This document shows, piece by piece, positions 39,681 to 46,832 of a DNA stretch of 64,000 nucleotides (position 1 is its first letter; each line of letters begins with the position of its first letter). Both the position numbers and the translations under genes were made by a program. The notes below the pieces were generated by a model, which was given only the letters and a program-made list of their open reading frames with translations, did not search any database and had not been told where the DNA came from. Origin of the DNA: Curtobacterium sp. MCLR17_036 (GTDB lineage: Bacteria > Actinomycetota > Actinomycetes > Actinomycetales > Microbacteriaceae); the NCBI RefSeq assembly GCF_003234445.2, contig NZ_CP126269.1, positions 1,364,001 through 1,428,000 on the forward strand, in the 5' to 3' direction.

Positions 39681-40141
39681 ACGGAGGCGCTCGGAGCATC
39701 CCGACCCGCTGATGCCGAACCGGCTATCGCACCCCACCGATCGAGCTCCGCCTCGACCCGATCCGCAGCACCAGCCGCGTCCTCGTGCTCCCAGAAGCGC
39801 AGCACCCGCCACCCCTCGGAGACAAGGACCGCCTCGTTCCGCAGGTCCCGTCGGCGGTTGCCGAGCAGCTTCGTCCGCCACAGCTCGGCGTTGGCCTTCG
39901 GCAGCTGTGCGTGCTCGTCGCAGTAATGCCAAAAGCAGCCGTCCACGAAGACCGCGACCCGGGCCCGTGGGAAGACGAGGTCCGGACGCACCCGGCATCG
40001 GCGGCTCACCGCGCTGTCGACGAAGAACCGCCGTCCGTGCCGGTGGAGCTCGCGGCGGAGCGCGAGTTCGGGCGCCGTGTCGCGCCTGCCGAACCGGGCC
40101 ATGTGCCGGCGTCGCGCGTCATCGGCTTCCCACCGTTCCAT
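39674..40141 (-). CDS. vsr: Very short patch repair endonuclease (Vsr)
   Basis: A 155-residue mismatch endonuclease that nicks 5' of T in T:G mismatches left by deamination of 5-methylcytosine. The N-terminal MERWEADDARRRHMARFGRRDTAPELALRRELHRHG matches the family lead-in. The core RVRPDLVFPRARVAVFVDGCFWHYCDEH carries the catalytic Asp and His residues, followed by KANAELWRTKLLGNRRRD and WRVLRFWEHE. The ATG at 40141 aligns with the usual N-terminus; one at 40189 would add 16 residues. No C5-cytosine methyltransferase gene is in this window. Confidence 0.92.
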   Translation of the reverse strand: MERWEADDARRRHMARFGRRDTAPELALRRELHRHGRRFFVDSAVSRRCRVRPDLVFPRARVAVFVDGCFWHYCDEHAQLPKANAELWRTKLLGNRRRDLRNEAVLVSEGWRVLRFWEHEDAAGAADRVEAELDRWGAIAGSASAGRDAPSASVR

Positions 40142-40252
40142 CCAGCGATGGTCGCGCAGGTGCTGCGTCCGGGCAGGTCCGCCCTGCATGTCGGGGGAGG
40201 AACGCCGGGCCCGTCCGAGTGTGGAGGAACACGCGCGAACGAGCGCCTGCGG

Positions 40253-40903
40253 TCACGCCCGCCGGTACCGCGCCGCCGGCTTCCCCGGCCCCGAGGCGGC
40301 GCGCTCCCCGGTGTCGACGAGCATCGGCACCATCGCCCTGCGGAACGAGTCCGGCAGCAGCCGTTCGCCGAGCACGGCCTCGTGCACGGCCCGCAGCTCG
40401 GACATCGTGAACGGTTGCGCGAGCAGTCCGTGCGGGTCCGGCGCGCCCGCGTAGGTCGCCCGCAACCGTGCGACGGCGAACGCCAGGATGTCGTCGTGCC
40501 CGTGGACCATCCCGGTGGCGGCGTCGACGGGCACGAGGCGCGCGCCGGCGCGGTCGAGTCCTGGCGCCAGGGCCGCGAACGGCACGACGTCGAGGTGCGC
40601 CACCGACAGCACCCACCCGCGGCTGTCCCGCGAGGGCTCGTCGAACACGTGCAGCTGCGTCGGTGCCAGCCCCGCGACGCCGGCCTTCTCGGACAGCGAG
40701 CGCAGGACGGCCGCGGCGAGCCGCTCGCCCTCGTGCACGAAGGTCCCCGGCAGTCGCCAGTCGCCGGCTTCGGCGTCGCGCACCTGGACGACGGACATCG
40801 GGCCGCCGGGTGGCACGGTGAGCACCGCGGTGTCGACGGCGACCGAGGGCCGCGGGTAGTCGACCAGCCGCTTGCCGCTCGCGTCGCGGTACTCGTTCTC
40901 CAT
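40253..40903 (-). CDS. NrtR-type regulator: degenerate Nudix domain plus winged helix
   Basis: A 216-residue protein with a Nudix fold (residues 15-145) and a C-terminal winged helix (about 165-216: MSELRAVHEAVLGERLLPDSFRRAMVPM, then GPGKPAARYRR), the layout of NrtR regulators. The Nudix box is degraded: TFVHEGE...RSLSEKAGV replaces the usual G...REUxEExGU, losing two of the catalytic acidic residues. It is therefore probably a sensor of ADP-ribose or a related nucleotide and not a hydrolase. The ATG at 40903 is seven bases from TAAACT; a GTG at 40921 lies inside the operator. It is divergent from an ADP-ribosylglycohydrolase. Confidence 0.85.
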   Translation of the reverse strand: MENEYRDASGKRLVDYPRPSVAVDTAVLTVPPGGPMSVVQVRDAEAGDWRLPGTFVHEGERLAAAVLRSLSEKAGVAGLAPTQLHVFDEPSRDSRGWVLSVAHLDVVPFAALAPGLDRAGARLVPVDAATGMVHGHDDILAFAVARLRATYAGAPDPHGLLAQPFTMSELRAVHEAVLGERLLPDSFRRAMVPMLVDTGERAASGPGKPAARYRRA

Positions 40904-40910
40904 GACGGCA

Positions 40911-40916
40911 AGTTTA
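40911..40916 (-). promoter_or_regulatory. Leaderless -10 element of the nrtR-type gene
   Basis: TAAACT on the minus strand, seven bases before the ATG at 40903. It lies within operator box 1. Confidence 0.6.
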
Positions 40917-40933
40917 CGCACACTTGCGCAAAC
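40912..40933. promoter_or_regulatory. NrtR-type operator, box 1
   Basis: A near-palindrome GTTTACGC-N5-TGCGCAAAC. It overlaps the -10 element of the regulator gene, as expected for autorepression. Confidence 0.8.
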
Positions 40934-40955
40934 TGCATGGAGCGTGCAGACTCGG

Positions 40956-40977
40956 GTTTACGCGATTCTGCGCAAAC
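40956..40977. promoter_or_regulatory. NrtR-type operator, box 2
   Basis: A second GTTTACGC-N5-TGCGCAAAC, identical to box 1 at all 17 specified positions and 44 bp further on. It lies just before the AAGGAGG ribosome-binding site of the ADP-ribosylglycohydrolase gene. Confidence 0.8.
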
Positions 40978-40991
40978 CGAAGGAGGCGGCC

Positions 40992-41948
40992 ATGCTGACC
41001 ATCGAACAGACCGACCGGGCGATCGGTGCCGTCCTCGGCTCAGCCGCGGGCGACGCCCTGGGCGCCGGCTACGAGTTCCGACCGGCTGTGCCGGAACCGA
41101 CCCTGATCCGGATGGCCGGCGGCGGCTCCTTCGGCTGGGCGCCGGGGGAGTGGACGGACGACACGAGCATGGCCGTCCCGATCCTCCGCACCCTCGCCCG
41201 TGGTGGCGACCCCGCAGGCGGGTCCGCCCTCGACGGCCTGGTGGCCGCTTGGGCAGATTGGGCACGGACCGCGCCCGACGTCGGCATCCAGACGCGCAAC
41301 GTGCTGACCGGTCTGGAGGCACGGGTCGCCTCCGCAGCACGCGCCGCGGCCCGGCAGGAACACGAGTACAAGGGGCAGTCGGCCGGGAACGGCTCGCTCA
41401 TGCGGACGGCGCCGCTGGTGCTCGGCTACCTGACGGGCGCGGTCGATGAGGAGCTCCGGCTGGCTGAGGCGGCGCGGGCGATCAGCGACCTGACGCACTA
41501 CGAATCGGACGCGGGGGATGCGTGCGTGCTGTGGTGCGTGGCGATCCGGAAGGCGGTCCTGACGGGCGAGCTCGACGTCATGGCGGGGCTCGACCTGCTC
41601 GACCTCGACAAGCGGCGGGTGTGGGTGGACCGCATCGTGACGGCGGAGCACTCGGAGCCGGTCGACTTCACGGACTCGAACGGCTGGGTGGTGTCGGCGT
41701 TCCAGGCGGCCTACGCGGCGGTCAAGCGGAGCTCGAGCCTTGAGGACGCCCTGGTCCGAGCGGTCCGGACCGGCAACGACACGGACACGGTCGCGGCGAT
41801 CGCGGGCGGCCTGGCGGGAGCGGTGTACGGGGCGGGTGCGCTCCCGACGGAGTGGAGGGAGCTGCTGCACGGGTGGCCGGCCCTCCGCGCGGACGACCTG
41901 GTGGCGCTGAGCGAGCAGGCGCTCGCCGTCCGCGCAGCGGCGGTCTGA
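40992..41948 (+). CDS. ADP-ribosylglycohydrolase family protein
   Basis: A 318-residue enzyme of the ARH/DraG family, which removes ADP-ribose from proteins or small molecules with two Mg ions. Metal-site motifs are visible: AAGDALGAGYEFRP, GEWTDDTSMAV (TDDT), GNGSLMRTAPLV and RTGNDTDTVAAIAGGLAGAVYG (DTDT). AAGGAGG ends six bases before the ATG. It is divergent from the NrtR-type regulator and probably repressed by it through box 2. Whether it acts on modified arginine, DNA or free ADP-ribose derivatives cannot be read. Confidence 0.9.
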   Translation: MLTIEQTDRAIGAVLGSAAGDALGAGYEFRPAVPEPTLIRMAGGGSFGWAPGEWTDDTSMAVPILRTLARGGDPAGGSALDGLVAAWADWARTAPDVGIQTRNVLTGLEARVASAARAAARQEHEYKGQSAGNGSLMRTAPLVLGYLTGAVDEELRLAEAARAISDLTHYESDAGDACVLWCVAIRKAVLTGELDVMAGLDLLDLDKRRVWVDRIVTAEHSEPVDFTDSNGWVVSAFQAAYAAVKRSSSLEDALVRAVRTGNDTDTVAAIAGGLAGAVYGAGALPTEWRELLHGWPALRADDLVALSEQALAVRAAAV

Positions 41949-42117
41949 CCGCGCGAACGCCGCAGGCTGGCGGGGCGGCCGGTGTCGGAGGGTGCTGTGG
42001 GGGGACTCTCCGGCACCGGCTGTCCGTGGCGGAGGTGAGCCGAGCCTCCCGGCCGGTCCGGCGGCCACGTCGGGTGTGACGCCCGCGCGCTCGATCGCCT
42101 CAGGCGAGGCGGAGCCG
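41949..42117. other. Convergent spacer
   Basis: About 170 bp between convergent stops. A few GC-rich hairpins are possible; nothing else was seen. Confidence 0.3.
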
Positions 42118-42714
42118 TCACTCGTGCCGGGCGGTGGCGACGTAGCGGCGGACGTTGCGGATCCGGTGGCGCATGAAGGCGGTCATGACGACCGCGACCA
42201 CCAGGATCACGACGAGGAACACCCGCGCGAAGCCGGGGTACCAGTCGTTGCCGTGCAGCAGCGACGGGAGCTGGGTGCCGGCGATGACCGCGTAGAGGAG
42301 CAGGAACTGCCCGAGTGCGATCGGCAACGCGATCGACGTGCCACGTGCCCAGTCGACGGCTCGGTGTGCGAGCTCGGAGTCCGGCGGCTCGATCGGTCGG
42401 GCGGAGAACACGGCGCGGCGGATCGTCCGCCGTCCGGCCGGGTCGAGTCCACGGACCGGGTCCTGCGCGGCCGGCGTGAGTGCGAGGGTCGCGGCGATGA
42501 GGGATGCCACTCCGCCGAGCCCGCCGACCGTCAGCGCTGACCCGATCACGGCGAGGACGCGAGTGGTGCCGTCAGCGTCCGATCCGAGTCCACCGACGGC
42601 CACGCCGACGATCGCGCCGACGACGACGCCGGCCGCGGCGATCCAGGCGGTCCGACGCCAGGCACGTCGTGCGGTGTCCTCGAGGTCTCCCGTGCTGCCG
42701 ACCCTGCTGCGCAC
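42118..42714 (-). CDS. Four-TM membrane protein, paralogue of its neighbour
   Basis: A 198-residue membrane protein with hydrophobic segments at about 26-45, 56-80, 130-150 and 160-180. A conserved central segment RRTIRRAVFSARPIEPPDSELAHRAVDWARG is shared with the upstream neighbour. The GTG start lies four bases after the neighbour's stop, so they are one operon. The family is unknown to me. The charged segment between TM2 and TM3 is the most conserved part and may be the functional, cytosolic loop. Confidence 0.7.
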   Translation of the reverse strand: MRSRVGSTGDLEDTARRAWRRTAWIAAAGVVVGAIVGVAVGGLGSDADGTTRVLAVIGSALTVGGLGGVASLIAATLALTPAAQDPVRGLDPAGRRTIRRAVFSARPIEPPDSELAHRAVDWARGTSIALPIALGQFLLLYAVIAGTQLPSLLHGNDWYPGFARVFLVVILVVAVVMTAFMRHRIRNVRRYVATARHE

Positions 42715-42717
42715 GGT

Positions 42718-43284
42718 TCAGCGCTCCGCGGTGGCGGCGAGGTAGCGCCGCGTGCCACGGATGTTGCGGCCGGAGGAGATCGCAGCGGCGATGCCGACCA
42801 CGACGAGTGCGGTGACGAACACGCGGCTGAAGCCGGCGCTCCACGCGTCGTCGCGGATCACGTTCGGCAGTTGCGGGCCGCCGATGCCGGCGAAGAGGAG
42901 CAGGAACTGGGCTCGGGCATGCGGCAGCGAGGCCGCGGCGCCGCGGGCCCACTCGGCAGCTCGGGCCGCGAGGGTTGAGTCGGACGGCTCGATCGGCCGG
43001 CCGGCGTACACGGCTCGCTGGACGGCGCGACGATCGGCTGCGTCGAGGTCGCGCACCGGCCGCTGCATCGACGGGGCGAGCCGGAACGAGGCTGGCAGGA
43101 GTGAGAAGGCGCCGCTCAGCCCGCCGAGGGCGACAGCGAAGCCGAGGACGGACAGGACCCGTTCGAGTGCCGACGCGTCGCCCGTGAACAGCACCCCGAC
43201 CACGGCGCCGACGACGAGCGCGACGATCACGATCGGGACGGTCCGGCGGCGGGCGCGGGCGGCGATGTCCTGTGGTTCCCCCAT
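42718..43284 (-). CDS. Four-TM membrane protein, paralogue of its neighbour
   Basis: A 188-residue membrane protein with the same plan as the next gene, including RRAVQRAVYAGRPIEPSDSTLAARAAEWARG, FLLLFAGIGGPQLPNVI and a basic C-terminal tail (RNIRGTRRYLA). They are tandem paralogues. The ATG at 43284 lies seven bases from TAGGGT on the minus strand, which was used to set the start instead of the upstream GTG at 43293. The promoter overlaps that of the divergent DUF1653 gene. Function unknown. Confidence 0.7.
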   Translation of the reverse strand: MGEPQDIAARARRRTVPIVIVALVVGAVVGVLFTGDASALERVLSVLGFAVALGGLSGAFSLLPASFRLAPSMQRPVRDLDAADRRAVQRAVYAGRPIEPSDSTLAARAAEWARGAAASLPHARAQFLLLFAGIGGPQLPNVIRDDAWSAGFSRVFVTALVVVGIAAAISSGRNIRGTRRYLAATAER

Positions 43285-43291
43285 GCCGCCC

Positions 43292-43301
43292 ACCCTACGA
43301 T
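43292..43301. promoter_or_regulatory. Bidirectional leaderless promoter with overlapping -10 elements
   Basis: TAGGGT on the minus strand (43297-43292) and TACGAT on the plus strand (43296-43301) share the TA at 43296-43297. They lie seven and six bases from the ATG at 43284 and the GTG at 43308. The two start codons are only 23 bp apart. Confidence 0.65.
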
Positions 43302-43307
43302 CGGGAC

Positions 43308-43529
43308 GTGACCGACACCGTGACGCCAGGCCGCTACCGACACTTCAAGGGGAACGACTACCAGGTCGTGCTCGTCGCGCGGGACGTCGAGACCGAGGAG
43401 CCGGTGGTCGTGTACCAGGCGCTGTACGGGGAGCACGGGCACTGGGTGCGGTCGCTCACGGACTTCACGGCGCACGTGGTGCGCGACGGGTACGACGGGC
43501 CGCGGTTCGTGCGGGTCGAGGGCGACTGA
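43308..43529 (+). CDS. DUF1653 family small protein
   Basis: A 73-residue protein. PGRYRHFKGNDYQVVLVARDVETEEPVVVYQALYGEHGHWVRSLTDF is the DUF1653 domain (GxYrHyKGn.Y.v...A.hsET.e..VvYraLYg...vWvRP). It is a small beta-barrel-like fold of unknown role, widespread in bacteria. The GTG start is set by TACGAT six bases upstream and by the domain beginning four or five residues later. Confidence 0.88.
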   Translation: MTDTVTPGRYRHFKGNDYQVVLVARDVETEEPVVVYQALYGEHGHWVRSLTDFTAHVVRDGYDGPRFVRVEGD

Positions 43530-43533
43530 GCGC

Positions 43534-44037
43534 TCAGTCGGCCTCGGCGTCGGGTGCTGCCACGCAGACCGACTCGACGGTGACGGTGGTCGTCCGGCTG
43601 TTGGCGGTGACGACGACCAGGGGCTGCCCGTCGTCGTCGGCGGTCGCCTGGTGCAGCGTGCCGTACTTCCCGACGTCGGCGGAGCGGACGGACACCGTGC
43701 GGTCCTGCCCGCGGAGCGTCTGCACCACCGTCTCGATCCAGCGCTCCGGGTCGGCCGGCGCCGAGCCGGCGGCGTTCCAGTGGTACTGCCGACCGGCGTG
43801 CGGGTCGCCGTCGATGGTGCACTCGGCGTGCGCCGGCTCCTGCTCCCGGCTCGCCGAGGACCACGTCGAGCCCTCGATCCCGAACACGGTCGCGAGTGCC
43901 TGCTCGGCCTGCTGCTTGCCCTGGTCGCTCTGCACGGGGTCCTCCTGCTTCGGATCCGCCGCGCACCCCGTGACCATCCCTGCCAGGCAGGCGGTCAGGA
44001 GGGCGGCGGTCACGATCGATCTCTTGCGCATCATCAT
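43534..44037 (-). CDS. Predicted lipoprotein, paralogue of the one at 46174
   Basis: A 167-residue exported lipoprotein with signal and lipobox AGMVTGCAAD (Cys at about residue 25). The mature domain contains WIETVVQTLRGQDRTVSVRSADVGKYGTLHQ and VVVTANSRTTTVTVESVCV, closely paralleled by the lipoprotein gene at the other end of this operon. The first ATG overlaps the stop of the hydrolase gene by one base. It is the last gene of the cassette. Function unknown. Confidence 0.75.
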   Translation of the reverse strand: MMMRKRSIVTAALLTACLAGMVTGCAADPKQEDPVQSDQGKQQAEQALATVFGIEGSTWSSASREQEPAHAECTIDGDPHAGRQYHWNAAGSAPADPERWIETVVQTLRGQDRTVSVRSADVGKYGTLHQATADDDGQPLVVVTANSRTTTVTVESVCVAAPDAEAD

Positions 44038-45842
44038 CACCACGGAGCCAGGGTCGCGACGCCCGTGTTGAACACGGACGACGTCTTGCGGTCGAGGTAA
44101 CCGTACGGGTCCCCGGCGTCGACGTGCTTGAGCGGGTCGTGCACGGTGACGCCCTTCTCGGACCCCGATGATCCGAGTCCTGGCACGTTCACGTCGTCGC
44201 TGCCCGTGCCGAGCGGCTCTGCTCCGAAGTCCGCGTCGCTCGGGTCGGTCCGGCCGCTACCCCATCGACCGAGCGGTGCGACACCCTCGTCGCCGGTCCC
44301 GGCGTAGACGTGCTCCGCGTGGATGTCGTCCGCTGAGTGGATCGACGTCGGGATGCCTGCGGAGCCCAGGCTGACGAAGCTCTGCACGTGCAGGTCGGCG
44401 TCCTCCGACAGGGCGATCGACGCAGTGGTCGTGCCGTAGGAGTGTCCGACCACGTTGAGCACCGGGCTGTCGCCTCGACTGGCCCGGAAGCCGCTGAGGT
44501 CGTCGACCAGTCGCTCCGCTCCCGCTTCGGCCTTCTTGTTCGACAAGACCTCGAACGGGTCGACAGTGGCCATGACCGGGGTGTCGTAGTTCACCCAGGC
44601 GACGACCGCGGTCTCCGACGGGTCGCCGGTGATCCCGTCCTGCACTTCCTTGATGTTCCGCGCTGCGCGTTGCAGGACCGTCGAGTCGCCCATCGTCGTC
44701 CCCATGCCGGGCACGACGTAGCTCACGTTGTCGACGGTGTCGAGGTTGCCCAGCGAGATCGCTCCGAGCGGCGGCTTCCCCGCGGTGAAGGACACCACCT
44801 GCACGCGGACGTTCTGCCACTCCGGCCCGTTCGGCAGCTGGCTGCCCCGGGCGGCGCTGGCGAAGTTCTCGAGCTGCTTGTTGAGCTGTCGTTCGTCCTC
44901 GAGCTTCGACGCGAGGTCGTACGGGCGCAGGTTCTTCGCGACGGCGTCCGCCACAGCGGCTTCGAGGTCGGCGAGGCGCTTGTCGGAGGCCGCCTTCTGT
45001 CGCTGCAGTTCCGTGCGGTTCGCGGTGTCGCGCGCCCAGTAGGCCACGCCGTTCAGGTTCCCCATCGCGGCGGGGAACGCCGCGAGCAGCGCGTCCTGCG
45101 CCGCGGAGTGGTCGTCGTAGGAGCCCTTGCCCTGTTCGCCGCCGAGGTCCGACCACCACTTCGCGACCGCATCCGGGTCGTCCAGCCCAGCGAGCTTGTC
45201 GGCGATCGCGGTGTTGCCGGCGAGGGCGGCGAGCTCCTCGGGGTGCAGGCCCTTGAGGTAGGCGAGGAGTTCAGGACCGCTCATCGCGTTCACCGCGGCG
45301 GTCGAGGGCGGGATGACACCGACGACGTCGGTGGTGCCGAGGGCCGACACGGCCTGCGCATCGGCTGCCTTCCGCTGCGAGACCAGGTCGTCCCAGGAGC
45401 GTTCGAGGGCAGCCTTGGTGGTCTGCAGGACCGCCTGCTGCCCGGCGAGGGCACCGAGCTGGACGGCGTCCGTGACGTCGTCCGAGCCGGCCAGCTTGTC
45501 GGCGCGCTTCGCGTTCAGGGAGAGCTGGTCGGCGGTGTGCTGCTGCTGTGCAGCGATGACCGCGGCGTCGCGCTGGATCTGCTCGACGCGGGTCGCGTAG
45601 GCGAGGAGCGCCGACACCGCGTTGTCCACGTGCGTCGCGGTCCGCTCGGCGCTCGCTGCGACGTCTCCGGCGGTCGAGACGAACGAGCCCTTGGCCGCGC
45701 CGGTCCAGTCCGCGTCGGAGACCGAGCCGGCTTCGGCGCTCGTCCGGGACGACGCCGAACGGATGGCCGTCGCGTCCTGCTGCAGCGCGGTGGCGAGCGA
45801 CCGGATGCCCGCGGGGCTGCCCGCGGTCGGATCGGCAGTCAC
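44037..45842 (-). CDS. Alpha/beta hydrolase (DUF1023) with helical N-terminal domain
   Basis: A 601-residue protein. Residues 10-330 are long amphipathic helices resembling WXG/LXG-type exported helical domains (SASSRTSAEAGSVSDADWTGAAKGSF, then coiled segments). Residues 340-560 form a DUF1023 alpha/beta hydrolase with VSYVVPGMGT, VAWVNYDTP and nucleophile motif VVGHSYGTTTAS (Ser at about 468). The GTG start at 45842 overlaps the upstream stop by 4 bp. No signal peptide is seen; if exported it would need a non-Sec route, but no type VII secretion ATPase is in the window. Substrate unknown. Confidence 0.82.
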   Translation of the reverse strand: MTADPTAGSPAGIRSLATALQQDATAIRSASSRTSAEAGSVSDADWTGAAKGSFVSTAGDVAASAERTATHVDNAVSALLAYATRVEQIQRDAAVIAAQQQHTADQLSLNAKRADKLAGSDDVTDAVQLGALAGQQAVLQTTKAALERSWDDLVSQRKAADAQAVSALGTTDVVGVIPPSTAAVNAMSGPELLAYLKGLHPEELAALAGNTAIADKLAGLDDPDAVAKWWSDLGGEQGKGSYDDHSAAQDALLAAFPAAMGNLNGVAYWARDTANRTELQRQKAASDKRLADLEAAVADAVAKNLRPYDLASKLEDERQLNKQLENFASAARGSQLPNGPEWQNVRVQVVSFTAGKPPLGAISLGNLDTVDNVSYVVPGMGTTMGDSTVLQRAARNIKEVQDGITGDPSETAVVAWVNYDTPVMATVDPFEVLSNKKAEAGAERLVDDLSGFRASRGDSPVLNVVGHSYGTTTASIALSEDADLHVQSFVSLGSAGIPTSIHSADDIHAEHVYAGTGDEGVAPLGRWGSGRTDPSDADFGAEPLGTGSDDVNVPGLGSSGSEKGVTVHDPLKHVDAGDPYGYLDRKTSSVFNTGVATLAPW

Positions 45843-46114
45843 TTGCCCGCCTTCGCTGCGTTCGCCGCGTCCCACTCCTCGTAGGCGGTGATCGCAGCGC
45901 GTGCTCGTTCCGCGAGGGCGGAGGTGTTCGCCTGGACGCCGTCGATCATCGCGCCCTGCACGCGGGTCGCCGTCGCGAAGGCGGCCTCGACGTCAGCGGA
46001 CCCGAACGCCCCACCCGCGCCCTTGGTGCTGATCGAGCCGAGTGCAGCTGCGTCCTTGTCGATGCTGCTCGCGACGGAACGGACTGCACCCTTGTCGAGA
46101 ACGATCTTGTCCAC
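45839..46114 (-). CDS. Small ESAT-6/WXG100-like helical protein
   Basis: A 91-residue helical protein (VDKIVLDKGAVRSVASSI, AFATATRVQGAMIDGVQANTSALAERARAAITAYEEWDAAN). Size and two-helix plan fit the WXG100/ESAT-6-like superfamily, though the central WxG is not clear. The GTG at 46114 follows AAGGGGAAGG at suitable distance; an in-frame GTG at 46123 is the alternative. It is coupled to the hydrolase gene, whose own N-terminus has a similar helical plan, so the two may form a complex. Confidence 0.65.
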   Translation of the reverse strand: MDKIVLDKGAVRSVASSIDKDAAALGSISTKGAGGAFGSADVEAAFATATRVQGAMIDGVQANTSALAERARAAITAYEEWDAANAAKAGK

Positions 46115-46173
46115 GGACCCCACCTTCCCCTTCCCCCGTGTTGCGGTCGACAGCTTAGCGGCTGGGGGCCCGA

Positions 46174-46746
46174 TCAGTCAGGGTCGTCGGTCGGACCGTG
46201 CTGGGTAGCGGCCGTGCAGACGGACTCCATGTCGATCGAGGTGTGGTTGTCGTTCACAGCGACGACGACGGCCGACACCAGGCCCTTCGAGCCGACGACC
46301 TGGTACGAGGTGCCGTAGTCCTCGAGCGTCGTCGAACGGGTCGTCACCTTCCAGCCGTCGTCGCGCAGCGTCGACCTGACACGGGCGACGTACTCCTCGC
46401 CGTCGGGGAGACGCGGCCCCTCGACGTGCCACTGCAGGACCAGCGAACCGTCGTCCGAGCCGATCGTGCACGGGGACGACTGGGGCTCGGCGACCCGCTG
46501 CCAAGCGGGACCGGGGACGGCCTGAACGAGACGCAGTGCGGAGTCTCCCTGCGCGCGCGCCGCAGCAGAGGTCGCTGTGGGCGATGACGTGGAGCGGTCC
46601 TCGGGAACGTTCCGTGCGCAGCCGCTCAGTCCGCACCCACCCACAACGAGCAGCGCGAGGGTGGCGACGAGCGGCATGCCGACGCGCCGGGCACGCGCTC
46701 GGTGACCGAGCGCTCCCTCGATGACGCTCCCGATCACCGGCCCCAC
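46174..46746 (-). CDS. Predicted lipoprotein, paralogue of the one at 43534
   Basis: A 190-residue protein with a basic N-terminus, a hydrophobic signal and lipobox (LALLVVGGCGLSGC; either Cys could be lipidated). The mature domain contains WHVEGPRLPDGEEYVARVRSTLRDDGWKV, TTLEDYGTSYQVV and VNDNHTSIDMESVC, paralogous to the lipoprotein downstream. GGGGAGGTGG lies before the GTG start and TAGGCT (46764-46759) may be the -10. It is the first gene of a four-gene cassette. Confidence 0.72.
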   Translation of the reverse strand: MGPVIGSVIEGALGHRARARRVGMPLVATLALLVVGGCGLSGCARNVPEDRSTSSPTATSAAARAQGDSALRLVQAVPGPAWQRVAEPQSSPCTIGSDDGSLVLQWHVEGPRLPDGEEYVARVRSTLRDDGWKVTTRSTTLEDYGTSYQVVGSKGLVSAVVVAVNDNHTSIDMESVCTAATQHGPTDDPD

Positions 46747-46832
46747 CTCCCCGTCGGCAGCCTACCGACGCCGACCGCGCTGTCACCGGCCGCCCCTATG
46801 CTCGTCCCGCACCGGAACACGAGGGGGAGCGC

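Noticed and set aside
30136..40250. Integrative element with attachment sites
   Set aside because: No integrase, relaxase, transposase, tRNA edge or matching direct repeats could be found at the borders by eye; comparison with an island-free relative would settle it.
40253..40903. Ordinary Nudix hydrolase (housecleaning enzyme)
   Set aside because: The REUxEE core is lost (RSLSEK) and an NrtR-like winged helix follows, so a regulator is more likely.
43534..46746. A complete type VII secretion locus
   Set aside because: Only an ESAT-6-like protein and a candidate substrate are present; no EccC/EssC ATPase, EccB/D or mycosin.
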